A stretch of DNA of 64,000 nucleotides from Sympetrum striolatum (GCA_947579665.1 OX388348.1:15004001-15068000); one strand, 5' to 3'; shown: positions 1 through 12,486, counted from the stretch's first letter. The notes: generated by a model not told the origin, from the letters alone. A program made the numbers and translations.

Positions 1-3000
1 AGAGGTTCTCGTCGGGAATCGCCCCGTTAGATGGAGATAAGAGAGTAACCCATTTAGGTGGATCGCTGAAGGAGAACAATAGGAAGAGCCAAGGAATAAG
101 GGGACATGGAGGAATGGCGAAAGCGAATGAATACAAGGAGAGCTTTTTCAAGTTCCGGAGAAAAGACGTATGGGAAGACTGCTTCATGCAATGGCACGCA
201 AACGTTAGCGTTCGGAGGAAAATATAAAAGCGACCATTTCGTAGGAGTGTATTCGTTGGGAACAATTTACGTGATTATCTGATGAAGCAGACAGGCAGAT
301 ACTTGTGGCTAATATGAGATTCAACCAGCTAGTAAACTACGGATTAAATGCATAACCCTGATAATTGCGAATGGAAAATTTAAGAGCAATTTTTGGAAAC
401 CAAGGAAAAATGTCTGTTTTATGCATGGAGATGTAATTCAGGAGTTTCCCATTACCTATAACTAAATTTAGTATGAAATCATTGCATACATAACTTAAAT
501 GAGAATATCTAAAGAAGTATCGTCGAAAAAATGGTGCCTCTGTATACTTATGTTTGAAAGGTCTCGTTCTGTAACATCGCAGAATTAAGACTGCTCGTTT
601 CTTCAACGAAATGATAAATTTCTTGAAAGGCAATGCGATAGAAATTGAAAATGGGCTCAGATTAATGTCGCTTATAACAATTATAGAGGAAGATAATTAT
701 AGAAAAGAAGGAATTATTCCCTCATAATATTATAAATATCTCTCAAATATTAAAACTAATTTTCTATAGATAGAAAAGAGCATTTACAGTTTGCGATTAT
801 GAAAACCTCATAGTAATATTACTCATAACCTATTGATAATGAATTCACCCTGTGGAATCCACTGCAAGGAGAAAAGTAAAATGCTTAAAACTCTCAACTT
901 GGAATTTTACATTTTTTAAACCACATGAAATTCAAAAAAAGGGTTTTTATTCTCTCCCTAAAATAAATATCATATGCCTGGTAATTGAGAATCCAATTTA
1001 AATTATTATAAAATAAATAATTAATGCCAATAATAATGATTGCGAATAAAAATAATTTTAATTCATCACTTGTAGCGTGTTTCCATATAGTTGGCCACAA
1101 TAATAAATTCCATGGTTTTTTATTAATTTTATTTCTCTCCTCTTTCACAATTTCTAAATTTTCATTTTATGCCTCTTCGTTGTACATAAAATAATCAATA
1201 ATCAAATATTGCAAGTTACTCTTCAATAATGCTTACATTGCTGTAATCAGATGTAAATTTAAATCTCAACTCAAGAAAACTACATTTATCTCTGTCCATC
1301 CTCTAAAATAGAAACATCACGTATGTACTTTTATTACAGCATTTAAATTTCAAAATATTTACCTAGCAAATTTTTCGCGGAAAGATTTTGCCAGGACCAC
1401 CAAGAGTCAAAATGATGGAGGAATTAGCGATTCAAATGCTTCACCGAAAAATCTTTCTTATGTACACATATGTTGCTAACAGAACGTAAAAGTTGTTTCT
1501 TTTTTAAGTAGCTCTCACTTTTTAAGATATGCTTACGTACTAACTTGGTGGATATGCGCTCTTCTGTAAGCATTGACGCTCTTATTGTCTCGGATCTCCT
1601 GGGTTATCCTGAACCGAATGGGGAACGTGTAATCGTGATCAGGATTATCGAAAATCCATCGCCATCAAATCAGCTCGTTCCGTCAAATAGGAATCTCTCT
1701 TTTCCAATTCACGCACAGCCTGTAATTCGGAGCGAAAACGTCGGCTAACTTCAGATTGGAATACTGAAATTCTCCCTTGCAAAGTCCTTTGTGTCAAAAT
1801 GAAATCTCGAAGTGGGAGGGAAACAGGCTAGAAATACTGCCGCACCAAGCAAATATTTTGGTTCTCGACTCATAATTATGAGCTCTACTGGAGAAAATTT
1901 CAACATTAAATTAAAAGGACTGCAAAGGAATGAATCAATTTACCACAGCAATAAAACCTAAGAGTAACGGCAAATCATTTTGACCTAATTTTAACTGCGA
2001 TTTGATATTTGAGATATTTTTTCAACTCGGTTACTCCTCTATTGCCATATTTATAATGAAATGTTATATAATTTGGTTTAGTCAACAAGTGAATCATTTG
2101 TTTAAACAGAAAATTCCCTGAAGAGCCACACTAGGTTCAAGGGTACTCGAACGTTTATTTTTTCTTACTTGAAATATTGGTATTATTACTTAAAAAGAAG
2201 TGCAACGAATCAAATAAGTCATGTATTTAATCTTTTTGACAATATGTACTATCAAGGCTATGGCTACTTCCGCATTGGGTTAATGGCTCAAGCGTTAGTA
2301 AATTTCCCATTCAGTTACACAAAAAAATGTCAAATTTTTCATGATTTGCTGGCAAAGGCAAACGAAATTTGAGAGCTTTAACTTACGGTTTGTTAGGACG
2401 TAGATGCCAATAGATTGCGGAACGCGAAAATTAGCTTTACACATAGTCCCATGGCTGTAAACCATTATATCCTTTCACAAATTGTCTACTTATACGAGGA
2501 TTCGTTTCCATCCAGCAATCTCGTTTCAGTAATCAATTTGATAGCTGAAAACTGTAGTTGAAATCTTCCAATATAACCACTAAATTCTAATTTCAATTGT
2601 CAGATAAATGAACAGCGCATAGAGGTAACTTAAAGTGAGACTATTTTCTATATAAATTATTCAGATATGATAACATATTATAAGAAATACTGGAATATAT
2701 GCAATATAGAGAAAAGTGAACGCCGAGAAACAATTTCTTGATTCTAGGGTTTCCGCCTCAGTGTTTGGTTGCATTGTGCTATTGAATTTACAATTTTAGT
2801 CAAACCGTTGTCGTTAATTCTTTCTCAATAATTTAACGATTTTTTAACATATTTATCATTATTTTTATTGGTATAACTTTCTGAATCGGAAAACAAAGAG
2901 AAAAGAGATTATTAAAAACAAGATCCGATCTCGGCCATTCACGTCATTTCAAAAAATGCTCACTGTGCGAATTTTTAAGGCAAACATCTGTATCAGTAGA

Positions 3001-5480
3001 AGCCAAAATTAGCAGAAATTCTAGTTAGTTTGGTACATTTCTTATCGCTCATCTTGCGCGAGAAAAAAATATGCCTTCATGTCGTATTTACATAGCTCAC
3101 AGGCGAATTCAAGCTACAGCATAGGAGGAATTTTCACGTCCAGGAAGGTTGTAAACCTGAATTAATATATGTAAATGATTTGAAAATAGCATTCTCGAAG
3201 GAGGAATTTCCCATTCTGACGTAAATTTATGGTCGGAGAATATTAAATTACTTTTCATTCTTTCCCATTTTTTTCAAAAACAGAAACATGTCATGCGTTG
3301 AGAAAACAAAATTGCAAATGCAGAGTATTCAACTATTTATAATTCTCGAAACAAGTTTTCTCATTTTATTTGTCGTATTAACTTTCCTAGGTAAAATGAC
3401 CCGACTGTACCGCTATATATATCTGGGGAGCCTTGTATAACCTGTTCATTTATACCTGTCTTTTTTTCATGCTTAGTAGTTTTTCTTGACAATAGTTCAA
3501 CTTTACAGAATGTATCATTTAATAACGCTAAATATATGTTTATTGAAGAAAACTTATTTATCTCATATTTTCCCCCAAATTCATAGTATTTCGTATTGTT
3601 CACGATGTATTAATTCTCTCAATGTGGAAACTGAACGTGTATCTCATAAATTTCCCTATTTTAAAGGTTTCACTATCATTCTCTCATAATTACATCTCTA
3701 ATCATAATTAAAAAATAATTACACTGCTTAATATTCCTTCTGCTAAACATTTCATTGCTTTTGTTCATAAATTATCTCGTTTTCATTTATCATTTCCTAG
3801 GAATTTCGTATACATCTCGACGTATGTTAATAGTTAATCTCCCATGATAGCCAGAGATAATATTAATTTCACAGTGAACCGTTTACTTAACAATGACCTA
3901 AGAATCCTTTCGCATACATTATTTCTTACCAATTAGATTTTTTGTGTCTAACCTTTATTTATGGTTTATTATAGGATAAAATACTCATTATAACGCATAG
4001 CTGCAAATTGTTAGTAGTATTTATGAAGGTGCCTCGACAGCTGAGGTCATTTCATACCTTGCAAATTGTTGTCATCATGAATAATAAAGGTGGTCTAAAT
4101 CTTTAGGCATACTTCCAATTTAGTTAGTTGGTTAAATTCAAAATTAAACCTGCGTTCCTTGCGTATATAATTTTAATCCTCTAGCAATAAAATTAGTCTT
4201 GATTCATAAAACCAATACCTTTAACTTGTAAGAAAAAGCCGAGATACACGTATAGATAAACGAGAGCCGAAATCCTGTTCATATAAGTCAACTTGAAGTG
4301 TTCTTATACTCCGTCAAGTTTCTTGATAAAATTGTATTTATAAAGAAAGAGCATTATGGATTAAATCCGCTATATTAATGAATACCCTTGAGTCTCACGT
4401 TTCACCACAGTAAAATGCATGTAGATTTAGATATAGAAAAAAATCATCAGAAAGTAACAAAATAACGTTGAGGAACATTTTGGGGTTAATTATAGGTTTA
4501 AAATCTCCAATAGCCGTTTTTGTCGACGTTCCTTTTCTAACTCCCCGGTATTCCGAGAAAGACACCGAACTTCTCCGAACCCAGCGAATTATGGTTATTT
4601 TAATCACTGATTTCGTAGATGCAGAATAAGTATGACTTCTTCCTTCAGATTCACTCCTAACGTACACCATACAAATACGGTAATGGTTGGAAATCCGGAG
4701 AAGGATCCCAATCAAGAACCGTCATCAGAACCTTCTTAAGACCGGACTTTCTTTCCTCAGCCCCTAAAATCGCCTGTACCTTATCCCTGATTACCAGCTA
4801 ACGAAACCTTTGTATATCTCCCCCTTGAAACGATATCCACAAAACCTGGTCCGCTTTAAACCCACTCCTCCCTTATCTTGAAAACGCCGGACCCCACTCT
4901 GTTAGCCTACCACCCCACGGAATCACCCGCCACTCACAAATTGCCAGCCCAAATAGATTTCCTCTTGGCCTTCATTCCTCTGCATCTCTCTGAATGTAGT
5001 TCTTCTTGCCACCGGCTTAGGAAAAGAGAGAGAGAAAATGAGGGAGATGAAAAAAAGCTTTCCAAGCATCTCTGTGGTTTTTGGCGGTGTTTTTCGTACC
5101 CCGGGTACGTATGGGAAATTTCGTGGATAAAAACTGGAGCTGGAAAAGTCTGCTTTTGAAGAAGGCTGGAGTAAGGAGAAAGAAGCTACTAGAGGGATGA
5201 AGGTTGTGAAGGAAGAACTGTGGAGGAAATCGACGGAGGAAGTGGAAAAATGAGAAATGTAGTCGGGTATTAGAGAAAGAGAGGAGAAGGAAGATTCTGA
5301 AAGAATCTGGGACTTTGTAGTCCTAATTTGTGATGTAGCAAGGAGAAAGAGGAGTTGAGAGGAAAAACGTAGGGTATTTGACGCTGGGTTCTTACTGCGG
5401 AAGCTTACGTTTAATCTAACTTATGATACAATATGGAGATACCAGAATCTGCCAATTCGGCCTCGACTTTCTAGTAGTTC
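1..5480. other. AT-rich stretch, nothing recognised
   Basis: This stretch is AT-rich with only short open frames (up to about 106 codons) that lack recognisable motifs or codon structure. I saw no tRNA promoter boxes, long inverted repeats or tandem arrays. The first 300 bases and about 4740-5400 are somewhat richer in GC, and the latter is purine-rich on the plus strand after about 5160. It could be intergenic or intronic. Confidence 0.5.
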
Positions 5481-5484
5481 TCCA

Positions 5485-5605
5485 TAATAAAACTTGAGAA
5501 GAAGAAGAAGAACACTTATACCTTTACCACAATAATTTTATTAACACAAGATTGAGGTTTCGATCTTTAAGATAATCCTCAGGTGACAGGACATGACCAT
5601 TACAC
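5485..5605 (-). repeat. Retroelement 3'-UTR-like relic (Penelope-like?)
   Basis: Read on the minus strand, this segment carries CCTGAGGATTATC, then GATCGAAACC, then TTAATAAAATT and a short (TTC)n run. The order 'CCTGAnGA ... GATCGAAACnT ... AATAAA' is a pattern I associate with 3' untranslated ends of arthropod Penelope-like and some other retroelements. No coding remnant is attached, so the assignment is an inference from motif order. It may instead be an unrelated AT-rich sequence. Confidence 0.3.
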
Positions 5606-5639
5606 AATATATAGTAAAAGAAAGGAGGGGGGAGTAGGT

Positions 5640-7080
5640 GTTTTAAAGGGAAGTTAGGGGAGGGGGAGGACGAGGAATTTAATAAAGTTAGTAGTAAAGT
5701 AAGTAAGTGAGTTTAAAAAAATTGCTTTGGTAAAGGTGTAAGAGTTCTTCTTTTTATCAAATTTTATTAAAGTGACTCCAGTTGCCTTCCCTACTCAAGA
5801 CATGCACAAATTAACTAAAACCAGCTGGTTTAAATAACGTGTTTTCTATAGCGTGATTCTATATGAGAGCATCAGAATGTTCCTCGTTTGTGAACTAATA
5901 ATCAAAATGTATTGCACTCAAACTATCCACTGCGTTTTATTCACAGCCAGTAGGTAAATGAACTAAACTTCTTCTATACCTTATTACTTCGTTTATTAAG
6001 CGTGCGATAAAACTATTACCACGGATATTTTCCCCCAAATTGGAATACTTGTAACCCCATTATCAAACTTTAGGTTCTCTGCAAAAGAAACTGACACAAA
6101 AGTAATTACTCTAGCATATTCCAAAAACAAGACATTTGTTTCCTTACCGGATGCCATCCGGTTAGCATAAAATATTCTATAAATTGAAATTCTACCTTCA
6201 ATCCTCAAAACGATTTTTCTACTCTTTCTTAACAAAACAGATCATACCTACAAGAATGTAAAAGACTCATTCTTAATCCTGCTTTCTGATATTGGTAAAG
6301 GCATTGAGACTCAACAAGCCTTAGGGCAGATGACTTTAGACAAACAGGAATGAAGAGCAAGAGGACCCAAAGTATTTTAACAGAAGACAATTTAGACAGA
6401 AGAGAAAACATGGTGCTAAAAAAACATCTCCGCACCAGTACAGTCATTCTGTAATTTGGGCAGTAAAGTTAAATGGGATGAGGATAAAGGGCGAGACAAG
6501 AATTAAACGCAAGTTGAAAAAAGAAAAAAAAGAATGATCTGAGAGGATAAAGAGAGAGGAAGTTAGAAGAGAGAAGGAAATAAATGAGAAGGGTCTGTAA
6601 GGAAAGGAGAGGTAGACAAACAAACAAACTGCTTCAACGAATTGAATAAGAATGGGAGAATAAAAATAAAGAAAGGAAGAGGAATACTTGTAGTTTAGTT
6701 GAAGAGAGCTCTCATTGAATACAGAAAGAAAAATGACGCAGTGAAGAGGTAAAGGAATGTATTGACAAAGGACTGAGGCATCGATATGTAGCCTCTTTAC
6801 CACAATGAGAAGGGATTTACATACCTCTGTTAGGTGGCGTGTCAGGGAACGCTCAAGATTCAGAGAAAATAATTATTAAAGTTATATAGTTCTCCAGTAG
6901 AAAGTTTATTTTAGAAGTAGAGATCATGAAGCTTCCACTAACTTCAACTCTAATTTATCAGACTTTCTTGACGATTCTGGCGACCTTTTTGTACTTCTTT
7001 CAAAAGTCCTAGTGAATATGTTGTTTTGTGTCTCAGTTTTTACGTGGACTGAAAAAATAGGAAATAATTTCAAAACTTCC
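5640..7080. other. Intergenic sequence with a purine-rich tract
   Basis: No gene is recognised. About 6470-6770 is strongly purine-rich on the plus strand (runs of GAAAGAAA and GAGAGGAAG). This produces a long but meaningless minus-strand frame rich in Phe, Ser and Leu. The rest is AT-rich. Confidence 0.5.
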
Positions 7081-7082
7081 CA

Positions 7083-7230
7083 AGCGGCATAGGTGGCCGA
7101 GTGGAAAACATTCCATCTACGCTATCGCTCTTGCCCCTAGGGTTTTGGGTTCGAATCACGGCTGATCGGACTTTTCCGATCAGAGAATGGTTGTGTGCGT
7201 TCGTTGTTTCTTTTGTCTCGGTGAAGTACC
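7083..7230 (+). mobile_element. tRNA-Leu/Ser-derived SINE (or tRNA relic)
   Basis: An RNA polymerase III A box, TGGCCGAGTGG, lies at 7094-7104 and a B box, GGTTCGAATCA, at 7149-7159. The A-box form and spacing are those of class II (Leu/Ser) tRNAs. A real tRNA is unlikely: the T-stem arms (TTGGG and CACGG) pair poorly, and the acceptor-side sequence GCGGCAT finds no partner. The B box is followed directly by a perfect 9-bp hairpin (CTGATCGGA, loop CTTT, TCCGATCAG; 7162-7183), then a non-tRNA body. That layout fits a SINE with a tRNA head. The 3' end is not defined; sequence to about 7300 may belong to it. Confidence 0.55.
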
Positions 7231-7309
7231 TCCGAACAACGTTATTGAGCTCATCTCAGTCCTGTTCCATACTTTCCTACGCTTGCATGACACTGTTCGC
7301 TTCAGACCA

Positions 7310-8540
7310 AATATTCCATGATTTAAAATATTTTCATTAATTAACCTCCGTTTTGAACAATACACAAGTATACTTAATTAACGTAGTATTCATCACATCA
7401 ACTCGTTTTTCTCGGTCTTCCTCTGTAGAACAACTTTACCATTCCATCAAAGTTTCCTAGTACTCTATCTTAGTCATTCTGCAGTCATCTACTCTTATTG
7501 TGATTTCAAATCAATACAAAGCACGCATTTCATACTGTTCACGAAACCCTTCTTCCTGCTAACATTCATTTCATACCCAACCGTAAGTGGCTCTTCTTTT
7601 GTCCATGCTTTCTATGTATTTTAATAAATTCCACTGAATCTAAATGAAATCTCATTATAATTCTCAAGCCAAACAACCGTGCCTTTTACCCATGATAAGA
7701 AAATTTTAGTTGCGATTCCGGAAGCAGAAAGAATAAAATATGATAGTATTCAGTATGTTATCGAGTAACCATTTTTATATTGTCACATTGCACTAACTTA
7801 GATATAAACCGTTTAAACTGCTAAGGAAATAATAGTATATTGAAGGAAATGATCCGAATTTTCACGCAAAATAATGGTAAGACAGACCAAGAAATTCAGG
7901 GGGGAACTAATTCAGCCCATCTTCAGACGCATTACTGAACAGGAGGAGTCGTAATTAAAGAAAAACAAATCGAAGGACAGGAATTCGCTGCAACTGAAAG
8001 CTGTCGAAAGGATCGCAACCCGAGGCCATGCGAGAGGGAAGCTCGAAATTTAAAAGAAACAAATTCCGACTCCAACCTCATTATCACGAAATTGGGAAAA
8101 GAATCGGGCGAAATTAAAGATCTACTTGGGCATAGGAGGGACGGGAGATGGGATTTTAGGGGAAAGAATGGGTTATTGCTGGGGAGTGGGTGGAGGGAAG
8201 CAATGCAGGAAGGAAATAGGAAGAAGGGGTGTGTAAAGGCTAAACAGGCAGACGGAATTGGAAAAGAAGGGGAGACTTGAAAGAGATAGAGGTTGGAGGG
8301 GGAAAGATAGGCAGATAGAGGGAAAGAGGATGCCGAACCATTTAAGCAGAAAGGGTAATGAAATGAATGTGGTGGAAGAGAGATAAGCTGGGGAGTGGGA
8401 GTGGGGTCGGCTGATATTGAAGGAAGGAGGAGGTTAAAGAGGGAAAACTGGAGAGTCCGATAGCGATTGGGAAGGAGGCAAGCGGATTGCCCACTGTAAG
8501 GAAGCTCTTTCGTGGAGAGTGGCTTTCCTAGGGTGTGGGT
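7310..8540. other. No gene recognised; becomes purine-rich after 8090
   Basis: The first part is AT-rich sequence without recognisable features. From about 8090 the plus strand becomes increasingly purine-rich (GGGAAAGA, GGAGGGAAG words), leading into the 21-bp minisatellite downstream. Open frames here reflect the composition rather than coding constraint. Confidence 0.5.
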
Positions 8541-8654
8541 CAGGTAGGTAGGATATAGCGGAGAGATAAGACCGGCTGGGAAGGGGTGGAGTAGGCGGTG
8601 TAGGGGGTGGAATTGGAGGTAAGGGGTTGAATTTGAGGGAAAGGTAAAGAGGTA

Positions 8655-9124
8655 GAGTGGGAGATCAAGGGGTTAGAGGGAAAAATAAAGGGGGTAGAGT
8701 TGAAAACGGAAGGGGTAGAGTGAGAAATCAAGGTGGTAGAGGGGAATATTAAGGGGTTAGAGTCGAAAACGGATGTGTCACAGTGGAAAATCGAGGGGGT
8801 AGATTCGAAAGTCGAGGGGCTAGAGTCGAAAGTAGAGTCAAAAGTACAGGGGGTAGAGTTGAAAACGAAGGAGTAGAGTGTGAAACGAGAGGGGTAAAGT
8901 GGGAAATCATGATTCAAAAGGGTTGGGGTATTCAAAGAAAGAGGGGGCAATGTGATATATAAGGGTAGTGGAATGGCAAATAAAGGAGTAGAGCAAGAAA
9001 TCAAAGAGGTTGAACGTGAAAAAAGGGTCAGAGTGGGATATAAGGGTAGTAGAATTGTAAATAAAGGGGGAGGAGCGGGAAATCAAAGTATTAAAATGGA
9101 AAATATAGGGGTTGATAAATGGAG
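8655..9124 (+). repeat. Degenerate 21-bp purine-rich minisatellite
   Basis: Successive units of 21 bp can be read by eye, each roughly GAGTnGAAAAnnnAGGGGGTA. Several consecutive units from 8655 onward are exactly 21 nt long, with a few longer or shorter ones later; about 20 units fit the interval. Because 21 is a multiple of three, the minus strand stays open and encodes a heptapeptide repeat (roughly S-T-P-x-I-F-x) over about 150 codons. I regard that as a by-product of the repeat. The array is interrupted at about 9125 by AT-rich sequence and resumes at about 9412. Confidence 0.75.
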
Positions 9125-9411
9125 AAAAAAAAAGTAATGTTATCAAATGAAACATACGATACGAATCATACTAAAATGAAACAATATACCAAGGAAATAT
9201 AATAGCAATATTATGATCCTAATCTCTAAGAAGAATTACACCTCGGATAATGTCTCCAGTCTGAAAAAAATATTTACTGCAAATGTGTACAAAAACAATT
9301 TTTTTACCAATGAGTGAAAAATTCGAAAAACAATAATAAATATTTTTTTAGGGCGAGATTGATACTAATGAGTATCTTCTTAAACGTAACATTTCAACAT
9401 ATAAAGTTTAG
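9125..9411. other. AT-rich block splitting the minisatellite
   Basis: About 285 bp of AT-rich, non-periodic sequence lies between two blocks that share the 21-bp purine-rich period. It may be an insertion into an older continuous array. I could not find terminal inverted repeats or an obvious target duplication at its edges. Confidence 0.4.
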
Positions 9412-9600
9412 GTAGATCGGGAAATAAAGAAGGTAGTGTCCGAAATAAAGGGAGTATAGTAAGAAATAAAGGGTTATGTTGAGGTTTGTAAGGGAAAAGG
9501 TGGGAGCTGAACCTAGCAAAGTTGAAATAAAAAGCTAAAGTGGGAGGTAAACGTGTAGGGTGGGGTTATAGGGGACAGGGTGGGAGGTGGGACGGGAGGA
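9412..9600 (+). repeat. Second block of the 21-bp minisatellite
   Basis: Units such as GATCGGGAAATAAAGAAGGTA, GTGTCCGAAATAAAGGGAGTA and TAGTAAGAAATAAAGGGTTAT repeat with the same 21-nt period and composition as the array ending near 9124. Later units drift to 19-22 nt and are GC-richer. The shared period and unit sequence suggest one original array. Confidence 0.6.
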
Positions 9601-10073
9601 TATACGGTGCGAGGTAAAGGGCGGGCATTTTGGGGGTCTCAAAAGGTTCCAATGGAGGAACTGCCCCCCTCGACTCCACGGATTCAGATCCGAGCAGTAG
9701 CGGGAAACAAGAGGCGTAAAATTATGAAAATGAATTCGCTGAACAAACGGCTAAAGCGTTAGATCCGGGACTCGTATTTTGACGAATGATCCTTCCTCCA
9801 AAGAGTACGCGGAATTAGGTGAAATTCGCAGTGAGAGGGAAAGAAAGACGTATTAAAACCGTAAAAAGAGGTGACAAAACCAGAGTGAGACGAAGGAATA
9901 TAGACATTGTGGGATGGACGAGGAAAGAAGGATTAATCCTCCGGCTACCAAGGTATTTTACACCTTATTTCACCCAAGGGGGGTAACTGGTTTACTCCAC
10001 AATTATTTTGTGCAAGGAGTGTTCACTAACATGTTTAAAGCAATACAACTATGAATTTATCTTAAAAATGAAT
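9601..10073. other. No gene recognised
   Basis: Mixed-composition sequence, purine-rich on the plus strand to about 9960, then AT-rich. No recognisable motif beyond short chance frames. Confidence 0.5.
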
Positions 10074-10074
10074 A

Positions 10075-10400
10075 CCATATTTACTCGAAAATAGCCACCC
10101 CTCGAATATAACTGCCACCTATGTTTTGGGATCACAAATAAAGGAAAAAAGTAGTACGCGAAAATATGTTTTCCTTCCTACGTGTAACTTACACACTGCT
10201 CATTACGGTCACCGGAAGGAAGTGTGATTTAATAAATAAATACATAATGAAATTATATTCTCACATAGAAGCCCATAATTTTCCTCTTATCTGTCTAAGC
10301 TAAGTGCGCGTGAAAATCGAATCACACGAATATAACCACCCCCTCTAATTTTAAGAAGAAAAATTAAAAAAAGAGCAGTTATTTTCGAGTAAACACGTAC
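10075..10400. mobile_element. pogo/Tc1-like non-autonomous inverted-repeat element
   Basis: The left end carries CATATTTACTCGAAAATA at about 10076-10093. The right end, read in reverse complement, carries CGTGTTTACTCGAAAATA (10383-10400), differing at two purine positions. A further inner pair, CGAATATAACTGCC near 10104 and CGAATATAACCACC near 10328, is a direct motif next to each end. Ends built on TTTACTCGAAxATA resemble those of pogo/Tigger-type DNA transposons. No transposase frame is inside. Exact ends and a TA duplication are uncertain. Confidence 0.5.
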
Positions 10401-11105
10401 TAATAGAAAGATAAGTGATATTCCCTCTCGAGAAATGACTTTTTCGTCAAATATCATTAAAAACCCATAACACTTCAAAATTCTTCACCACAAGCCTTTC
10501 AAATGCTTAATCAACTTAACAAAGTTATGTAAAGCCATATTTTGAAAGGTTTGATCAACATTTAGGAATTATTTCACTAGAGGAGCACTTAGAGAATGAA
10601 CGGTCTTGCTTATGAACATATTTCTAGTTTTTCTATCCTCACCTCTTTGACTGAGTGGATATCGTTGCTCTGCACGGTTTTTTTTTAATTACTCCAAAAT
10701 GTGTGATTGATAAAAAACATGCAAAGAATAAAATAATTAGACCATGAAAGAACAAGTACATGGACGCATGAAATTATTTTAAAACCGTCAACCTAAATAA
10801 CGCAGAAAAACTTTCGCTGGAGTAACTGAGTCTTGGAAACCGAAGGATTAAAGAGGTCTGGAGTGAGTGATTCGGAGTCAAGGAGTAAAGAGAGCGAACA
10901 GGGAATGGATTGGAAGAAGAAGGGATGCGATATAAGAGGAAGGGAAAAAGAGAGAGGGAATGTGGAACGGAAATGAAGATTCGGGAGCGGGAAGGGAATG
11001 AATAAAATTGTGAGAAGAATCAGAAAAGAGAGGGTGGGAAAGAGAAAACGAGAGTGAAAAAAATAAAGGTAAACGAGTCTCAGAACTGTTTGGACCGACA
11101 AATTG
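10401..11105. other. No gene; purine-rich tract
   Basis: AT-rich to about 10850, then strongly purine-rich on the plus strand to about 11080 (AGAGAGGGAATG, GGAAGAAGAAGGG). The two overlapping minus-strand frames of about 100 codons are pyrimidine-run translations (Ser/Phe/Leu/Pro) with no domain. Confidence 0.5.
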
Positions 11106-11345
11106 AGAACCGTATAGTCTGATGGGACTGAGAAGTCTAAATAACGGGGGAAAAGAGGATTTAAATATTTTCTTCACGAGAGAAATGTTTCTGACTAGAC
11201 TTTGCATATGTATTTATTAAGTTTCAACATTAACTGTAAAGCCATATCGTCATCTCATTTTTTAAATTAGTTTTTCCTATATGATTCAGATTAAGTGAAG
11301 TTGCTGTTAAGTAAAGTTAACAAATATTTTGGAGAGTGGATAAAA
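11106..11345 (+). repeat. Dispersed repeat, copy A (partner near 24.32 kb)
   Basis: The segment beginning GAGAACCGTATAGTCTGATGGGACTGAGAAGTC and ending near AAGTAAAGTTAACAAA aligns by eye with 24318-24485. Both share 'ACCGTnTAGTCTG', 'GACTGAGAAGT', 'AAATnACG', 'CGAGA(A)AGAAAT', 'TATnTGATTC' and 'TTAAGTGAAGTT/TTTAGTGAAGTT' in the same order. This copy has an extra stretch in the middle. Family unknown; the partner leads straight into a non-LTR retrotransposon remnant, so this may be part of that family. Confidence 0.5.
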
Positions 11346-12486
11346 TCGACAACATATTAATCATTTTAAGTCAATCTCCTCTGAATAATTCAAGTTAGCA
11401 ATATTTGTTTGTCATACTAATCTCTTTAATTGAATTTGTTTCTCATTCTACTCTCTTTAATTCAACTGTAATTTAAGATTAATGACGATATGTTAGATGG
11501 AAGGAAATACATTTTAGTTTCAATCTAGCCGAAATAAAGATAATTATTATTATCATTATTTTCACGTGGCTTACCACAATGATTTCAATTACTTCTGCGG
11601 GTTAAAGTTTGTTTGGCAGACAAAATACTCATACATAAAGAAAACCGGAACAGATTAGCACTTTTTTCACATATTTAACTCTTATTAATTAATTAAAGTT
11701 AAATCTGTGGAAAAAGTACTTATTTGTTACACTTTTCTGTAAGTGTGAGGGCGTTCCATAAAACAACACCGTCTTCTGTGAATTGTTATTAATAAACTTG
11801 TTTATCAAGAGAAGAGAAATAAGCATATTTGAAGAACGACGAGATCAGTAAGATCTACAAATTTTCATAGGCATATTGGTAGGATTTAAAGTAGATAGAG
11901 ATAACAAAGGGAAGCAAAGAATGAAGGAAAATTTAGTTTAAGAAATTAGACTATCGCCCAATTCGCAAGATCACGACACAAATGAAATGAGGGCCAACTG
12001 GAAATCGTGAATACGGAATGAACTGGCGTTATAAACGAAGAATGAGAGAGAGAGAATACGAAAAGATACGGAACAATATAGACTTGCGGAAATGATGAAA
12101 ATAAATGTAAATGGAATGGAATGATACCGAGATGGGAACTGAGATTGCATAATCAAGAGATTTGCTTTCTTTCTAGAAGGAAGGAATGTAAGATAGAAAT
12201 GATACAGTTCAAGTATAGGAAAATAAATCGGTTTTGTTTTAAAGAAATATGAAACTAAAATAGAGAGGAAATACGAAGGAAAGTATAGGTGTAGTAAGAA
12301 AGTAGAAGCTAATGCATGTTATACACTCTCACAGAGAATTTACTCATAAATTATAAGGAAGAGCCTTTGCTAGAAGTAACAAGTAATTGAATTACAATCG
12401 TATGCTAAGATGTAACTTCTTGTGCCGTGATTGTTTAGATAAGCAAAGGACAAATGCAACCACGACAATGAAAACACTGTATGGGC
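11346..12486. other. No gene recognised
   Basis: AT-rich sequence up to the retrotransposon insertion. Nothing recognisable beyond short chance frames and a purine-rich stretch near 11880-12280. Confidence 0.5.

Noticed and set aside
7084..7170. Functional tRNA-Leu/Ser gene
   Set aside because: T-stem and acceptor stem do not pair and no CCA-adjacent structure is seen; SINE or relic fits better.
8540..9155. 154- and 82-codon minus-strand frames with heptapeptide repeats
   Set aside because: Fully explained by the 21-bp minisatellite; no start context or flanking coding signal.
10793..11207. Two overlapping minus-strand frames of 102 and 109 codons
   Set aside because: Translations of a polypyrimidine strand; Ser/Phe/Leu/Pro-rich with no motif. 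The same applies to 6444-6803 and 19289-19667.
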